This document shows positions 33,930 to 42,454 of a stretch of DNA of 64,000 nucleotides, one piece after another. The stretch comes from Niabella yanshanensis. Its GTDB lineage: Bacteria > Bacteroidota > Bacteroidia > Chitinophagales > Chitinophagaceae. Below the pieces are notes generated by a model. That model was not told where the DNA came from and made no database searches. It saw nothing but the letters and a program-made list of their open reading frames with translations. Position 1 is the stretch's first letter; each line of letters starts with the position of its first letter. The DNA is taken from assembly GCF_034424215.1 (NCBI RefSeq), contig NZ_CP139960.1, positions 2,542,001 to 2,606,000 on the forward strand, in the 5' to 3' direction. The position numbers and the translations under genes are program-made.

Positions 33930-36814
33930 TGAGAACTTTTTTACTGCTATGCCTGGTAGCCCTGTTTCCAACGGTGTTGATGGCTCAAAAAATAACGGGA
34001 GCCATTAAGGGCACCATTTATGATTCTATTAATGATTATGCCTTACAATCTGCATCCATATCGGTTTACAAACAATCAGATTCCAGCATTGTAGAGTTTC
34101 AGCTCAGCAATACATCCGGCGAATTTGATATTAAAAACCTGCCGCCCAAGGTACCGTTGTATATGATCGTATCCCATACAGGGTACCGGCCGGTAATCAA
34201 AAATTTGTTGCTCGACAGTTTAAATCTGAGCACTGATTTTAAAAAATTATTCCTCTTCCAAAAAGCAGAAAATGAAATGGATGAAGTAGTGGTAAAAGCC
34301 GTTCAGCCCATAAGAATGAATGGAGATACCCTTGAGATCAATCCTGACGCTTTTAAATTAGACTCAAATGCGGTAGTAGAAGACATGTTGATGCGGGTAC
34401 CGGGGTTGACAGTCTGGGGCGACGGAACGATCACTATGAATGGCCGTAAGCTGGAAAAAGTGTATGTAGACGGAAAGCCCTTCTTTGGTGGAGCGGCCCA
34501 AACCGCTACCCAGAACCTGCCCAAAAATGCTATCGAAAAAATCCAATTGTACCAGGAGAAAGATCTGTCGAAAGTACAGCAGTCTGAAGAAAAGACAGAT
34601 TCCTTGTATGCCATGAACATCAAGCTAAAAGCCGATAAGAAAAAAGGTATGTTTGGAAAAATCGGGGCAGGCTATGGAACCGATGACCGTTATACCGGAG
34701 ACGGCGTGATGCAGTTTTATAATAAACGAACGCAGGCGGGCATTGCAGCGGGGATTAATAACATTAATAAAGAGGAAGGCACAGGCGAAAATGCCTTCCT
34801 GGAAAATACGTTCAAATCAAACTTCCGGGTATTTTTTGGCGGCCGCGGCGGCGGCGCTGATGGTATCACCAGGCGCACCTATGCCAATGCCAAAATACAG
34901 CATAGCTTTTCCGAATCGGATAATTCCCAGTTTTACAATCGTATGTCGGCAGACTATGGTTACCTGAATACTTTGAAAAACGTATTGACTAATACTACTA
35001 ACATTCAGAATATCACCCAAAATAATAGCAGCTATAAACTATCGAATATTGGCGAGAGCAGAGGCATGAATAATAACACCAGTAACAATGTGAAATTCAT
35101 GTATGAGAACCGAAAACAATTTGGCAATTTTGTAAACCTCACGGCCAACTATACCAACCAGTTTACGACCAGCGAAAATGAATCTACGACCAATGTTTTC
35201 AAAAATGACTCGACGGCTATCAGTACTGCCCTTAACCGCAACCGGTCTACTACCGTTAACGACAACCTGAATATGTTTGGTTTTATACGTTCCAATGATG
35301 CCGGGCAGCTACAGGATCCCAGGAAAAATTTTATGTTATTTTTCAATGGTGGTTATAACAACTCCAGTAGTAACAGCAATACCGTAAGCCGGTTCCTGTC
35401 TTATATTGATACGATTCCTTCAGACCTGATTGACAGAAAGTACAATACGCTTAACCGTAATTATAATGCCAGCCTAACTCTCAACTACGATGGTTTCAAA
35501 AGCCTGATATTTGGCATTTATAATTTCTTTAATATAGATGTATCCCTGGCCAATGATATCAGCATCAGCAGAAGCGAGATGGACTCAAGGGTTTCAGACC
35601 TGGATACCCTCAACAATTTATACCAGCAAAATGAGCTCCTGACCAATAACAATATACTCACCAACTTCTCCTATAAACCGGGATTGAGCTTCAGGAAATC
35701 CATCAATAAATCGGTGTGGGAAAAATACAATTACTGGTTCTCAATGGGCGTAGAGTTAAAATACCAGTTCCTGAATCAAAAGAATGAATCGAGCTTTTTG
35801 TTTCGTAACATCGACAGGAACTTCACGGCATTTACGCCCAACCTGAATATGAATTTCAGTTATACCAAGAATAACGCCTATAGAATGAATTCTTATTTGT
35901 GGGCCAATATTCAGCAAACACCCGCATCTATTGATCAGCTGTATCCGCTGGTGGACAGTACCAACCGGTATAATATTATAGCGGGTAATCCTAACCTTAA
36001 AGCCTCAACCAATACTTATGGTAACTGGAACTTTGATATCAACAGGTCCAAAATGAACACCAAGAGCAATTACGGCGCCAGCATAGGCCTCAATTACAAT
36101 AATACAGCCAATGCGGTAAGTGATAATCTTGTTTATGATAGTTCAGGAAGAAGCATTCGTTACCTGATCAATGTAGCTCATCAAAGAGCAGTTAGTGGGA
36201 ACTTCAGTACGCGGTTCTCCACCAACCTCACTAAATTAAGTAGCCTTAATTTTTCTTACAGGCTTAATTTGTCTACCAACGAACGCCCTGGTTTTATTAA
36301 TTCAGTTAGCTCTACATCTACCAATAATTCTATATCAAACAACCTGAGCGCTACTTACAGCCTGATCGACAAATTCAATATTACGATCGGGGAAACCATT
36401 GCCACCAACAGAAGTGTGCAACAAAGCGCTAACCGCATTAGCTCGGTGATACGAAATTATACCACTACTGGTAACATCAATTATTTTATAACTAAGGAAC
36501 TGACATTGAACACCTCTCTGAACTATCAGAATAATATAGCAGCGAACGGTAATTCGGTAAAAGTAAACATCTGGAATGCCAATGCCATTTATCGCTTTAT
36601 GCAGCAAAAAGCTGAATTAAAATTATCCGCTTTTGATCTGTTAAGACAAAATAAAAATATCACCAACTTTGTCCGGGAAAACTCGGCAACCACTACCATT
36701 ACCAATGGCCTGCAGCAGTATTTTATGGTTACCTTCTCTTACTATCCCAGGAAGTTTGGCGGAAGATCGGGAGCCCCGCCCCCACCGCCTGGCGCCATTA
36801 TGATTGTTCGCTAA
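33929..36814 (+). CDS. TonB receptor-like outer membrane beta-barrel protein
   Basis: 961 residues with a signal peptide (cleavage near LMAQ), a CarboxypepD_reg-like domain (about 22-105) and a plug-like segment (DEVVVKAVQPIRMNGDTLEINPDAF, DMLMRVPGLTVWGDGTI, GRKLEKVYVDGKPFFGG). A long barrel of outer membrane protein beta-barrel family 3 type is rich in Asn, Ser and Thr. The C-terminus is unusual: SYYPRKFGGRSG followed by a run of prolines and AIMIVR, not the aromatic end normal for BAM substrates. It is translationally coupled to the beta-propeller gene. The role is unknown; peptide or siderophore uptake, or a structural role, are possible. Confidence 0.82.
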   Translation: MRTFLLLCLVALFPTVLMAQKITGAIKGTIYDSINDYALQSASISVYKQSDSSIVEFQLSNTSGEFDIKNLPPKVPLYMIVSHTGYRPVIKNLLLDSLNLSTDFKKLFLFQKAENEMDEVVVKAVQPIRMNGDTLEINPDAFKLDSNAVVEDMLMRVPGLTVWGDGTITMNGRKLEKVYVDGKPFFGGAAQTATQNLPKNAIEKIQLYQEKDLSKVQQSEEKTDSLYAMNIKLKADKKKGMFGKIGAGYGTDDRYTGDGVMQFYNKRTQAGIAAGINNINKEEGTGENAFLENTFKSNFRVFFGGRGGGADGITRRTYANAKIQHSFSESDNSQFYNRMSADYGYLNTLKNVLTNTTNIQNITQNNSSYKLSNIGESRGMNNNTSNNVKFMYENRKQFGNFVNLTANYTNQFTTSENESTTNVFKNDSTAISTALNRNRSTTVNDNLNMFGFIRSNDAGQLQDPRKNFMLFFNGGYNNSSSNSNTVSRFLSYIDTIPSDLIDRKYNTLNRNYNASLTLNYDGFKSLIFGIYNFFNIDVSLANDISISRSEMDSRVSDLDTLNNLYQQNELLTNNNILTNFSYKPGLSFRKSINKSVWEKYNYWFSMGVELKYQFLNQKNESSFLFRNIDRNFTAFTPNLNMNFSYTKNNAYRMNSYLWANIQQTPASIDQLYPLVDSTNRYNIIAGNPNLKASTNTYGNWNFDINRSKMNTKSNYGASIGLNYNNTANAVSDNLVYDSSGRSIRYLINVAHQRAVSGNFSTRFSTNLTKLSSLNFSYRLNLSTNERPGFINSVSSTSTNNSISNNLSATYSLIDKFNITIGETIATNRSVQQSANRISSVIRNYTTTGNINYFITKELTLNTSLNYQNNIAANGNSVKVNIWNANAIYRFMQQKAELKLSAFDLLRQNKNITNFVRENSATTTITNGLQQYFMVTFSYYPRKFGGRSGAPPPPPGAIMIVR

Positions 36815-36825
36815 ATTTTTTACCC

Positions 36826-36852
36826 AAGCCGTCTTTCACAGGACGGCTTTTT
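36826..36852 (+). terminator. Intrinsic terminator after the barrel gene
   Basis: AAGCCGTC pairs with GACGGCTT around an eight-base loop and is followed by Ts, 12 bases after the stop codon. Confidence 0.85.
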
Positions 36853-36898
36853 ACTGTGCATTAAAAACTTTACTTTTAATCGCTTTTTATCCGTTTAT

Positions 36899-39013
36899 AT
36901 GTACAGCAAAGAAACTACCATTGCCCTGCAGGAAAATACGCAGGCACTTTTAAAAGATACTCCTGAAACGCTTGCCTCCCCGGACAGCACCGAACAACTG
37001 CGCCAGGCATTGCGTTTTCATGAATACCGGTATTATGTTTTGAGCGACCCGTTGATTGCAGACGGAGAGTATGACCAGCTATTTAAATTGCTGGAAAGAA
37101 CGGAACAAGCTCATCAGGACTGGATCACTAAAGATTCGCCCACGCAAAGAGTTGCCAAAGAGCTGACCGGTAATTTCGTAACCGTACAGCACCTGGTGCC
37201 GATGTTGTCGCTGGACAACTCTTATAATGAAGCCGATCTGAAGGACTTTGACAGGAAAGCCAGGCAACTATCTAAATTGGATACCATCGCCTACTGTGTA
37301 GAACCTAAGTTTGACGGTGGCAGTATTTCCCTTATTTATGAAAATGACTTATTAGTTCGCGGGGCTACGCGCGGCAATGGCGTAGCGGGAGATGATGTTA
37401 CCACCAATGTAAAACAAATCCGTACGTTGCCGCTTTCAGCCCGTTTTAGTGATTACGGCCTGCAACAGGTTGAAATTCGCGGCGAGGTGCTGATGAACAA
37501 AAACAGTTTCAAAAAATATAATGATGCACTGGTTGAAAAAGGCCTGGCGCCTTTAGCCAATCCGCGTAACGCCGCCGCAGGCACTCTACGCATAAAGGAC
37601 CCGGCTGAAGTAAGAAGAAGAAACCTGGAAGCTTTTGTTTACCATATCAGCGATTACACTTTATTGCCCGGAAAAGAAATACCTGAAGAGCTCACTACAC
37701 ATGCCGGTTCCCTGAAACTATTGTGGGACCTGGGTTTCAGAAGCCCGGTTAAGGAAATGAGGGTATTTGATGGAATAGATGCGGTAGTTACCTATTGCCT
37801 GGAATTTGAAGACAAACGGGATGATCTGCCTTATGAAATTGACGGCATGGTGATTAAGGTTAACGATTTTGATCTGCAGGATCAATTAGGTATGACCTCC
37901 CATCATCCACGCTGGGCCATGGCCTTTAAATTCAAGGCCCGGCAGGGCACCAGTAAATTACTGAATGTAGATTTCCAGGTGGGACGTACCGGCTCCATTA
38001 CGCCCGTCGCGAAAATAGAGCCTGTATATATTGGTGGGGTTACGGTAAGCTCCATCTCCTTATTTAATGAAGATGTGATACGTGAGAAAGACCTGATGAT
38101 AGGCGATACGGTATTAGTAGAACGTGCAGGCGATGTAATTCCTTACATTGTTAAACCCCTGGCCGAATTACGTACCGGCACAGAAACCAAAATAGCATTT
38201 CCGCAGGGCTGCCCTATTTGTGCCAGCCAGCTTTTTAAAGAAGAAGGAGAAGCCGCCTGGCGCTGTATCAATATTGAATGTCCTGCCCAGGTGGTGGAGC
38301 GCATGATTCATTACGTGAGTAAAAACGCACTGGATATCAAAGGATTTGGCGAAGCTAATATCAGGAAGTTTTATGAATTGGGTTTACTAAAAGATATTCC
38401 GGGTATTTATAAGCTGAACTTTGAAGCAATTGGAAAGCTGGAAGGCTTTGGCGCTAAATCAATTGAAAAGCTACAGGAAGCCATACAGCAAAGTAAACAG
38501 CAGCCCCTGCACCGGCTCATCTTTGCCCTGGGTATCCGGTTTGTGGGGGAAACTACTGCCAAGGTATTGGCCCAGAAAGTGAGTCACCTGTTAGACCTCA
38601 GGAATTTCTCACAAGAGGCGTTACAGGAACTGGAAGATATTGGTCCTAAAGTAGCCGGCAGTATTGTTGACTTTTTTAGCAATGCCGATAATATCAACAT
38701 GCTGCAGGAACTGGAAGACCTGGGTATTCAGCTCAATAACAGCAGTAAGGAGATGCATGGCGGCGGTCAGCTGGAAGGTGTCACTTTTTTATTTACCGGT
38801 ACACTTCCTACATTGAAAAGGAGTGAAGCCGAAGAAATGGCAGAAGCCAAAGGCGGAAAAATACTGGGAGGTGTCAGCGCGAAACTAAACTACCTGGTAG
38901 TAGGTGAAGACGCCGGCAGCAAACTGGATAAAGCCAAAAAATTAAATACGGTGAAAATTATCAGCGAAGCTGAGTTTTTAAAGATGATCGCTGTAGAAAA
39001 CAACGGTTTGTAA
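36899..39013 (+). CDS. ligA: NAD-dependent DNA ligase
   Basis: Seals nicks in replication and repair using NAD. 704 residues. Domain order: Ia (RQALRFHEYRYYVLSDPLIADGEYDQL), adenylation with the nucleophile Lys in CVEPKFDGGSI, OB fold, a four-Cys zinc finger (CPICASQLF...CINIECP), helix-hairpin-helix repeats (GFGAKSIEKLQEAI, DIGPKVAGSIVDFF) and a C-terminal BRCT domain (LEGVTFLFTGTLPTLKRSEAEEMAEAKGGK). All parts are intact. The ATG at 36899 gives about 30 residues before domain Ia. Confidence 0.97.
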   Translation: MYSKETTIALQENTQALLKDTPETLASPDSTEQLRQALRFHEYRYYVLSDPLIADGEYDQLFKLLERTEQAHQDWITKDSPTQRVAKELTGNFVTVQHLVPMLSLDNSYNEADLKDFDRKARQLSKLDTIAYCVEPKFDGGSISLIYENDLLVRGATRGNGVAGDDVTTNVKQIRTLPLSARFSDYGLQQVEIRGEVLMNKNSFKKYNDALVEKGLAPLANPRNAAAGTLRIKDPAEVRRRNLEAFVYHISDYTLLPGKEIPEELTTHAGSLKLLWDLGFRSPVKEMRVFDGIDAVVTYCLEFEDKRDDLPYEIDGMVIKVNDFDLQDQLGMTSHHPRWAMAFKFKARQGTSKLLNVDFQVGRTGSITPVAKIEPVYIGGVTVSSISLFNEDVIREKDLMIGDTVLVERAGDVIPYIVKPLAELRTGTETKIAFPQGCPICASQLFKEEGEAAWRCINIECPAQVVERMIHYVSKNALDIKGFGEANIRKFYELGLLKDIPGIYKLNFEAIGKLEGFGAKSIEKLQEAIQQSKQQPLHRLIFALGIRFVGETTAKVLAQKVSHLLDLRNFSQEALQELEDIGPKVAGSIVDFFSNADNINMLQELEDLGIQLNNSSKEMHGGGQLEGVTFLFTGTLPTLKRSEAEEMAEAKGGKILGGVSAKLNYLVVGEDAGSKLDKAKKLNTVKIISEAEFLKMIAVENNGL

Positions 39014-39020
39014 AAACCGG

Positions 39021-39491
39021 TTACTGGTCTAATACTTTGACACTTCTCGAAAAGCTTTCTTCCAGCGATATAAAGGTTTCCGTTCGCTCAATACCTTTTA
39101 TTTTTTGTAACTTTTCGTGTAATACATCTCTTAACTCCGAGATATCTTTACATACGATTTCAGCAAACATGCTGTAGTTACCCGTGGTATAATTCAAACG
39201 CACAATTTCACTGATCTTATGAAGTTCCTTGGCGACCGAATCATATAAGGAGCTCTCTCTCAGGTAAATACCGATAAAAGCAATTACATCGTAACCCAAA
39301 AGCTTCAGGTCTGGATTTAAGCGTGTGCCCTTTACCACCCCATCTTTTTGCAGCTTTTTAATACGTACGTGGATGGTGCCTCCCGACACAAATAACTTCT
39401 TACCCAGGTCAGCATAAGAGATCTCCGCATCGTCCATCATATGCTCAATGATCTGCAAATCGAGCTTATCTAGATTTAATTTAGAATTCAT
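39021..39491 (-). CDS. Lrp/AsnC family transcriptional regulator
   Basis: 156 residues: an N-terminal helix-turn-helix (LDKLDLQIIEHMMDDAEISYADLGKKLFVSGGTIHVRIKKLQKDG) and a C-terminal RAM/AsnC ligand-binding domain (DVIAFIGIYLRESSLYDSVAKEL, VRLNYTTGNYSMFAEIVC). Such proteins sense amino acids and regulate their metabolism. It converges on ligA with a seven-base gap. Its target genes and effector are unknown; the divergent neighbour on its 5' side is the unusual tRNA gene, 160 bases away. Confidence 0.92.
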   Translation of the reverse strand: MNSKLNLDKLDLQIIEHMMDDAEISYADLGKKLFVSGGTIHVRIKKLQKDGVVKGTRLNPDLKLLGYDVIAFIGIYLRESSLYDSVAKELHKISEIVRLNYTTGNYSMFAEIVCKDISELRDVLHEKLQKIKGIERTETFISLEESFSRSVKVLDQ

Positions 39492-39577
39492 ATTTAAGCA
39501 GCTTTAATTTGATATAATCTAATGCTATGTGCAATTTATTGAATAATTACTATATTTTAAAAAATAATATTAAAATA

Positions 39578-39610
39578 TTTGGAACGAAGACCCATTTATC
39601 TTTATTTTTG
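39578..39610 (+). promoter_or_regulatory. Promoter of the unusual tRNA gene
   Basis: -33 TTTG (39578-39581), a 21-base spacer and -7 TAttTTTG (39603-39610). The spacing equals that of the HU promoter. Transcription should begin near 39616, giving a leader of about 35 bases that contains a small hairpin (GCCT/AGGC) before the mature 5' end. Confidence 0.75.
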
Positions 39611-39650
39611 TTCTAACAACGCCTGATAATAAGGCAAAGTTCTTCAAAAT

Positions 39651-39811
39651 TGTGGGGTGATGAAATTTTTGGCAGACATGCCCTCTTGTCTCGAGGGTGA
39701 GGATCACGGAATAAACACAACATAGAGCCGACCGTCAGGCCGACCAGGATTGACCACTAACTTTGTGTTGCGGCTAACCGCCTCGTGGAGGTTCGACCCC
39801 TCCCCCTACAG
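39651..39811 (+). tRNA. tRNA-shaped gene with GUC (Asp-type) anticodon and an 89-nt variable region
   Basis: Acceptor: TGTGGGG (39651-39657) pairs with CCCTACA (39804-39810), one G-U. D arm: ATG/CAT (39660-39662, 39677-39679) around a loop with GG at 39671-39672; its GGCAGAC resembles tRNA-Leu. Anticodon arm: CCCTC/GAGGG (39681-39685, 39693-39697) with the seven-base loop TTGTCTC, anticodon GTC at 39688-39690. T arm: GGAGG/CCTCC around TTCGACC (39787-39803). Position 73 is G; CCA is not encoded. Between the anticodon and T stems lie 89 bases (39698-39786), foldable as GAGG/CCTC at the base, AACACAA/TTGTGTT (39714-39720, 39763-39769) and either CGG/CCG or the hairpin GCGG-CTAA-CCGC. GUC, C38 and G73 agree with Asp identity, the D arm does not. 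It has its own promoter and terminator. A decayed tRNA is possible but every stem is intact. Confidence 0.75.
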
Positions 39812-39818
39812 CATATTA

Positions 39819-39846
39819 AACCTTCGCCGCTGGCGGAGGTTTTTTT
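39819..39846 (+). terminator. Intrinsic terminator of the unusual tRNA gene
   Basis: AACCTTCGCC pairs with GGCGGAGGTT (10 bp, one wobble) around a GCT loop, followed by six Ts, beginning eight bases after the discriminator base. Confidence 0.9.
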
Positions 39847-40017
39847 ATTGCCAACTTTTGAGAATGAAGATACCGCTAGCATCTCAAGTCATAAAGCGTT
39901 CAATTTGGCTTAGCCGTAATAGTTGTTGCATTTGCTTAGTTCCCCTGCTTATTTTCATTACGCCACAGTAACCAAATATAAAATTAATTTCCTACAAACC
40001 TTTAAGAGGGAGATACT

Positions 40018-40025
40018 TATTTTTG
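40018..40025 (+). promoter_or_regulatory. -7 promoter element of the DUF3078 gene
   Basis: TAttTTTG, 19 bases before the start codon. The stretch 39847-40017 otherwise shows nothing recognisable. Confidence 0.6.
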
Positions 40026-40044
40026 TAACCAACGCAAAACAAAT

Positions 40045-40974
40045 ATGAAAAAAATACTATTTATGGTTGCTCTTTTAAGCAGCTTAACGGTTCTGGCCCA
40101 GGACGAGACCGTAAAAAACTTAAAAAAAGATTCTGAGCGACAAATCAACAAAGACCCCAACGATACGACTACCAAAACCTGGAAAATGGGTGGCTTTATA
40201 GGACTGAACGCTGCGCAGGGTTCGCTGAGCAACTGGGCTGCGGGTGGTGATAAATTTTCCCTTGCCCTTAATGGCAACCTTAGTACTTATGCTTTTTATA
40301 AAAAAAATAAACACTCCTGGGACAATACGCTTGATATCAACCTGGGTTACATGAATACCACATCGCTGGGAAGCAGAAAGAACGATGACAGAATTGACCT
40401 GGTGTCCAAATACGGGTATGCGATCGGAGAAAAATGGAATGCCGGCGCCTTATTCAATTTCAGATCGCAGATGTTTAAAGGATATACCTACGACAATGAC
40501 GGCAACCGCACTTTTAGTTCTAATTTTCTATCGCCTGCCTATGTATTGTTAAGCCCCGGCCTCGAATGGAAACCGAATAAAGATTTTTCTGTTTTTCTGT
40601 CTCCCGCTACGGTGAGATGGACCATTGTAAGAAATGATTCTCTTTCAAGTGTAGGTGCCTACGGGGTGGATACCGGCAGACATGCGAAAACAGAATTCGG
40701 AGCTTTCGCTTCGTTGAATTATTTCAAAGAAGTCAATAAAATGTTTTCTTATAGAAGCCGCCTGGATCTATATGCCAACTACCTGGAAAAACCTAAAAAT
40801 GTAGACCTTTACTGGACTAACATGATCAACATGAAGCTGACGAAATACCTGACACTCACCTATAGTCTAGATATGATCTATGACGATGATGTGAGGTTAT
40901 TCGGCGCCAACAACGAATCTCCGGCAGCCCAGATAAAATCAATGCTGGGACTGGGCTTCCTGGTAAAGTTTTAA
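40045..40974 (+). CDS. DUF3078 family outer membrane protein
   Basis: 309 residues with a Sec signal (MKKILFMVALLSSLTVLAQ). The pattern TWKMGGFIGLNAAQGSLSNWAAGGDKFSLALNGNL is the DUF3078 signature, followed by alternating amphipathic strands (NTLDINLGYMNT, WNAGALFNFRSQM, YRSRLDLYANYLEKP) that suggest a medium-sized outer-membrane barrel. It ends LGLGFLVKF with a terminal Phe, as expected for BAM-assembled barrels. Function unknown. It overlaps the convergent glycosyltransferase stop by four bases. Confidence 0.88.
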   Translation: MKKILFMVALLSSLTVLAQDETVKNLKKDSERQINKDPNDTTTKTWKMGGFIGLNAAQGSLSNWAAGGDKFSLALNGNLSTYAFYKKNKHSWDNTLDINLGYMNTTSLGSRKNDDRIDLVSKYGYAIGEKWNAGALFNFRSQMFKGYTYDNDGNRTFSSNFLSPAYVLLSPGLEWKPNKDFSVFLSPATVRWTIVRNDSLSSVGAYGVDTGRHAKTEFGAFASLNYFKEVNKMFSYRSRLDLYANYLEKPKNVDLYWTNMINMKLTKYLTLTYSLDMIYDDDVRLFGANNESPAAQIKSMLGLGFLVKF

Positions 40975-42086
40975 TTTTTTTTTCTGATGAGTTCCTCCCG
41001 GCAGTTATCTAAAAAACCAGCGACCACTTTTGTCAAAAGCCAATCATCGTGGTTAATAAAACCATCGTAGCAGAAGCCGGCTGCTTTTTGGAGCAGGTCC
41101 TGAAGATCAAAATTGCCCTGACTACCTTTTACAGCAAATTTATTTTGCTCCAGGTAGTTTGCCAGGTACTCCTGCTCGGTTTGACCAGGCGTAGGTATTA
41201 AAACAGATTTCTGTCCTAAGGCATTAATATCCATGACAGAGCTATACCCGCTTCTGCATACAATTAATGCTGCAGAGCGCATCAGGGATTCCATTTCATT
41301 GCCGGGTAAATGATTATAGATAATTGCATTCTTGATCAAGGGAGGGTCTTCCTGCAATGGTTTACCCCGGACGATGGTAACCTGCTGCTTTACACCGCCT
41401 AATTGCGCAATAACTTTCTGTTCAAAAAGACTTCTTTGTGGCTCAGGACCTGAAAAGATGAAAAGAATATTGCCGGCATCATTTACAGGAGACCGGTGCG
41501 CCATCCTGGTTAAGGGTCCCACATAAGAGACTTTCGTAGGGGGCATCGAAGGCGGATGCGATAATACACCTGCAAGATTTTGAGGTCCATGAAAATCAGG
41601 TACCCAAACCTGGTTAAAACGGTTCATATACCTGTAATTAACCTGCTGCGCGATGTCGTCAGCCAGCTTTCCCAATCCTGTTTGTATGCGTAATTGATGG
41701 GTGATGAAAACACAGGGTACTTGGGAGGTGTACAAGCCAAAACGGTTATCGCTGATGACACCGTCAATAGGTTCGCGGATTAGTACTTCCTGTAACCACT
41801 TATTTTCGCGCTGTACCGCAGAACTGATGCGCGGCAACTGCTGCATCATCTTCCACACAAAGCCCTTCCTGGTATTGCTATACGCCACACCATATCCCCC
41901 CAGGAATAAAAATTTACAATCGGGGAATTCGGCTGTCAACACTTTCTCCTGTACTTCGTTTCCTGCAATAATCACCTCTGCATCGTGTTGAAGCAACGCT
42001 TTAATAACAGGGATACACCGCGTGGTATGTCCCAGTCCCCAGTCTAGTGGAGCCACTAATATTCTTAATTTCCGGGGAAAAGGCAT
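40971..42086 (-). CDS. Glycosyltransferase of the GT28/MurG-like fold
   Basis: 371 residues, cytoplasmic or membrane-peripheral, GT-B fold. The N-terminus RILVAPLDWGLGHTTRCIPVIKAL carries the Gly-rich, His-containing acceptor loop (GLGHTTR). The C-terminal nucleotide-sugar half has LIVCRSGYSSVMDINALGQKSVLIPTPGQTEQEYLA, the usual Gly/Ser-rich and Pro-Gln/Glu-rich UDP-sugar motif. Donor and acceptor cannot be assigned. It is not in a recognisable polysaccharide cluster. Confidence 0.85.
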   Translation of the reverse strand: MPFPRKLRILVAPLDWGLGHTTRCIPVIKALLQHDAEVIIAGNEVQEKVLTAEFPDCKFLFLGGYGVAYSNTRKGFVWKMMQQLPRISSAVQRENKWLQEVLIREPIDGVISDNRFGLYTSQVPCVFITHQLRIQTGLGKLADDIAQQVNYRYMNRFNQVWVPDFHGPQNLAGVLSHPPSMPPTKVSYVGPLTRMAHRSPVNDAGNILFIFSGPEPQRSLFEQKVIAQLGGVKQQVTIVRGKPLQEDPPLIKNAIIYNHLPGNEMESLMRSAALIVCRSGYSSVMDINALGQKSVLIPTPGQTEQEYLANYLEQNKFAVKGSQGNFDLQDLLQKAAGFCYDGFINHDDWLLTKVVAGFLDNCREELIRKKN

Positions 42087-42182
42087 AGATATTGCTAAAA
42101 ATATGTCAGATAGTGAACCTTTTGTTTGATCTGATTGTAAAATAAAGTAAATTTACTATTACAGATTTTAGTTTGCCGCAAA

Positions 42183-42425
42183 GTGAGTAAATATCGCAGA
42201 GATATTATTTTGGTCATTAAAGATGATGCCATCCAACCCCGTTCGATCGATACCCAGGTGGAATGTCTGAACTATGTAATTGCATGCGTAGAAAACAGGG
42301 AGGGCTTTTGCCGGGCCCATGAATTGGTAAACAGGAACCGGATTACCTCCAGTAAAAGAAAAATATTATCCGCAGTAAAAAATGAGCGTTTAAAACCGTT
42401 CCGGTTTTTGCTGAATAAAAATTAA
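42183..42425 (+). CDS. Small hypothetical protein
   Basis: 80 residues, basic, no signal peptide. The likely start is GTG (product MSKYRRDIILVIKDDAIQPR). The segment QVECLNYVIACVENREGFCRAHELVNRNRITSSKRKILSAVKNERLKPFRF is plausible protein, with three cysteines. It ends exactly at a strong terminator shared with rng, which supports it being a real transcript end. No family is recognised. Confidence 0.5.
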   Translation: MSKYRRDIILVIKDDAIQPRSIDTQVECLNYVIACVENREGFCRAHELVNRNRITSSKRKILSAVKNERLKPFRFLLNKN

Positions 42426-42451
42426 AAAGCTCCGGACTTCCGGAGCTTTTT
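42424..42451. terminator. Bidirectional terminator between the small ORF and rng
   Basis: A perfect 12-bp stem, AAAAAGCTCCGG with CCGGAGCTTTTT, around an ACTT loop. It serves both convergent genes. Confidence 0.9.
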
Positions 42452-42454
42452 AAT

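Noticed and set aside
39698-39786. Group I or other intron inside the unusual tRNA
   Set aside because: The anticodon stem and loop are complete and uninterrupted; the extra sequence lies in the variable region, is too short for a group I intron and has no intron core motifs.
39651-39811. Selenocysteine tRNA or tmRNA
   Set aside because: No UCA anticodon and no extended acceptor or D stem for tRNA-Sec; far too short and without a tag reading frame for tmRNA.
42183-42425. Strong claim that the small ORF before rng is a real gene
   Set aside because: GTG start and no known family; kept only as a low-confidence feature supported by the terminator at its end.
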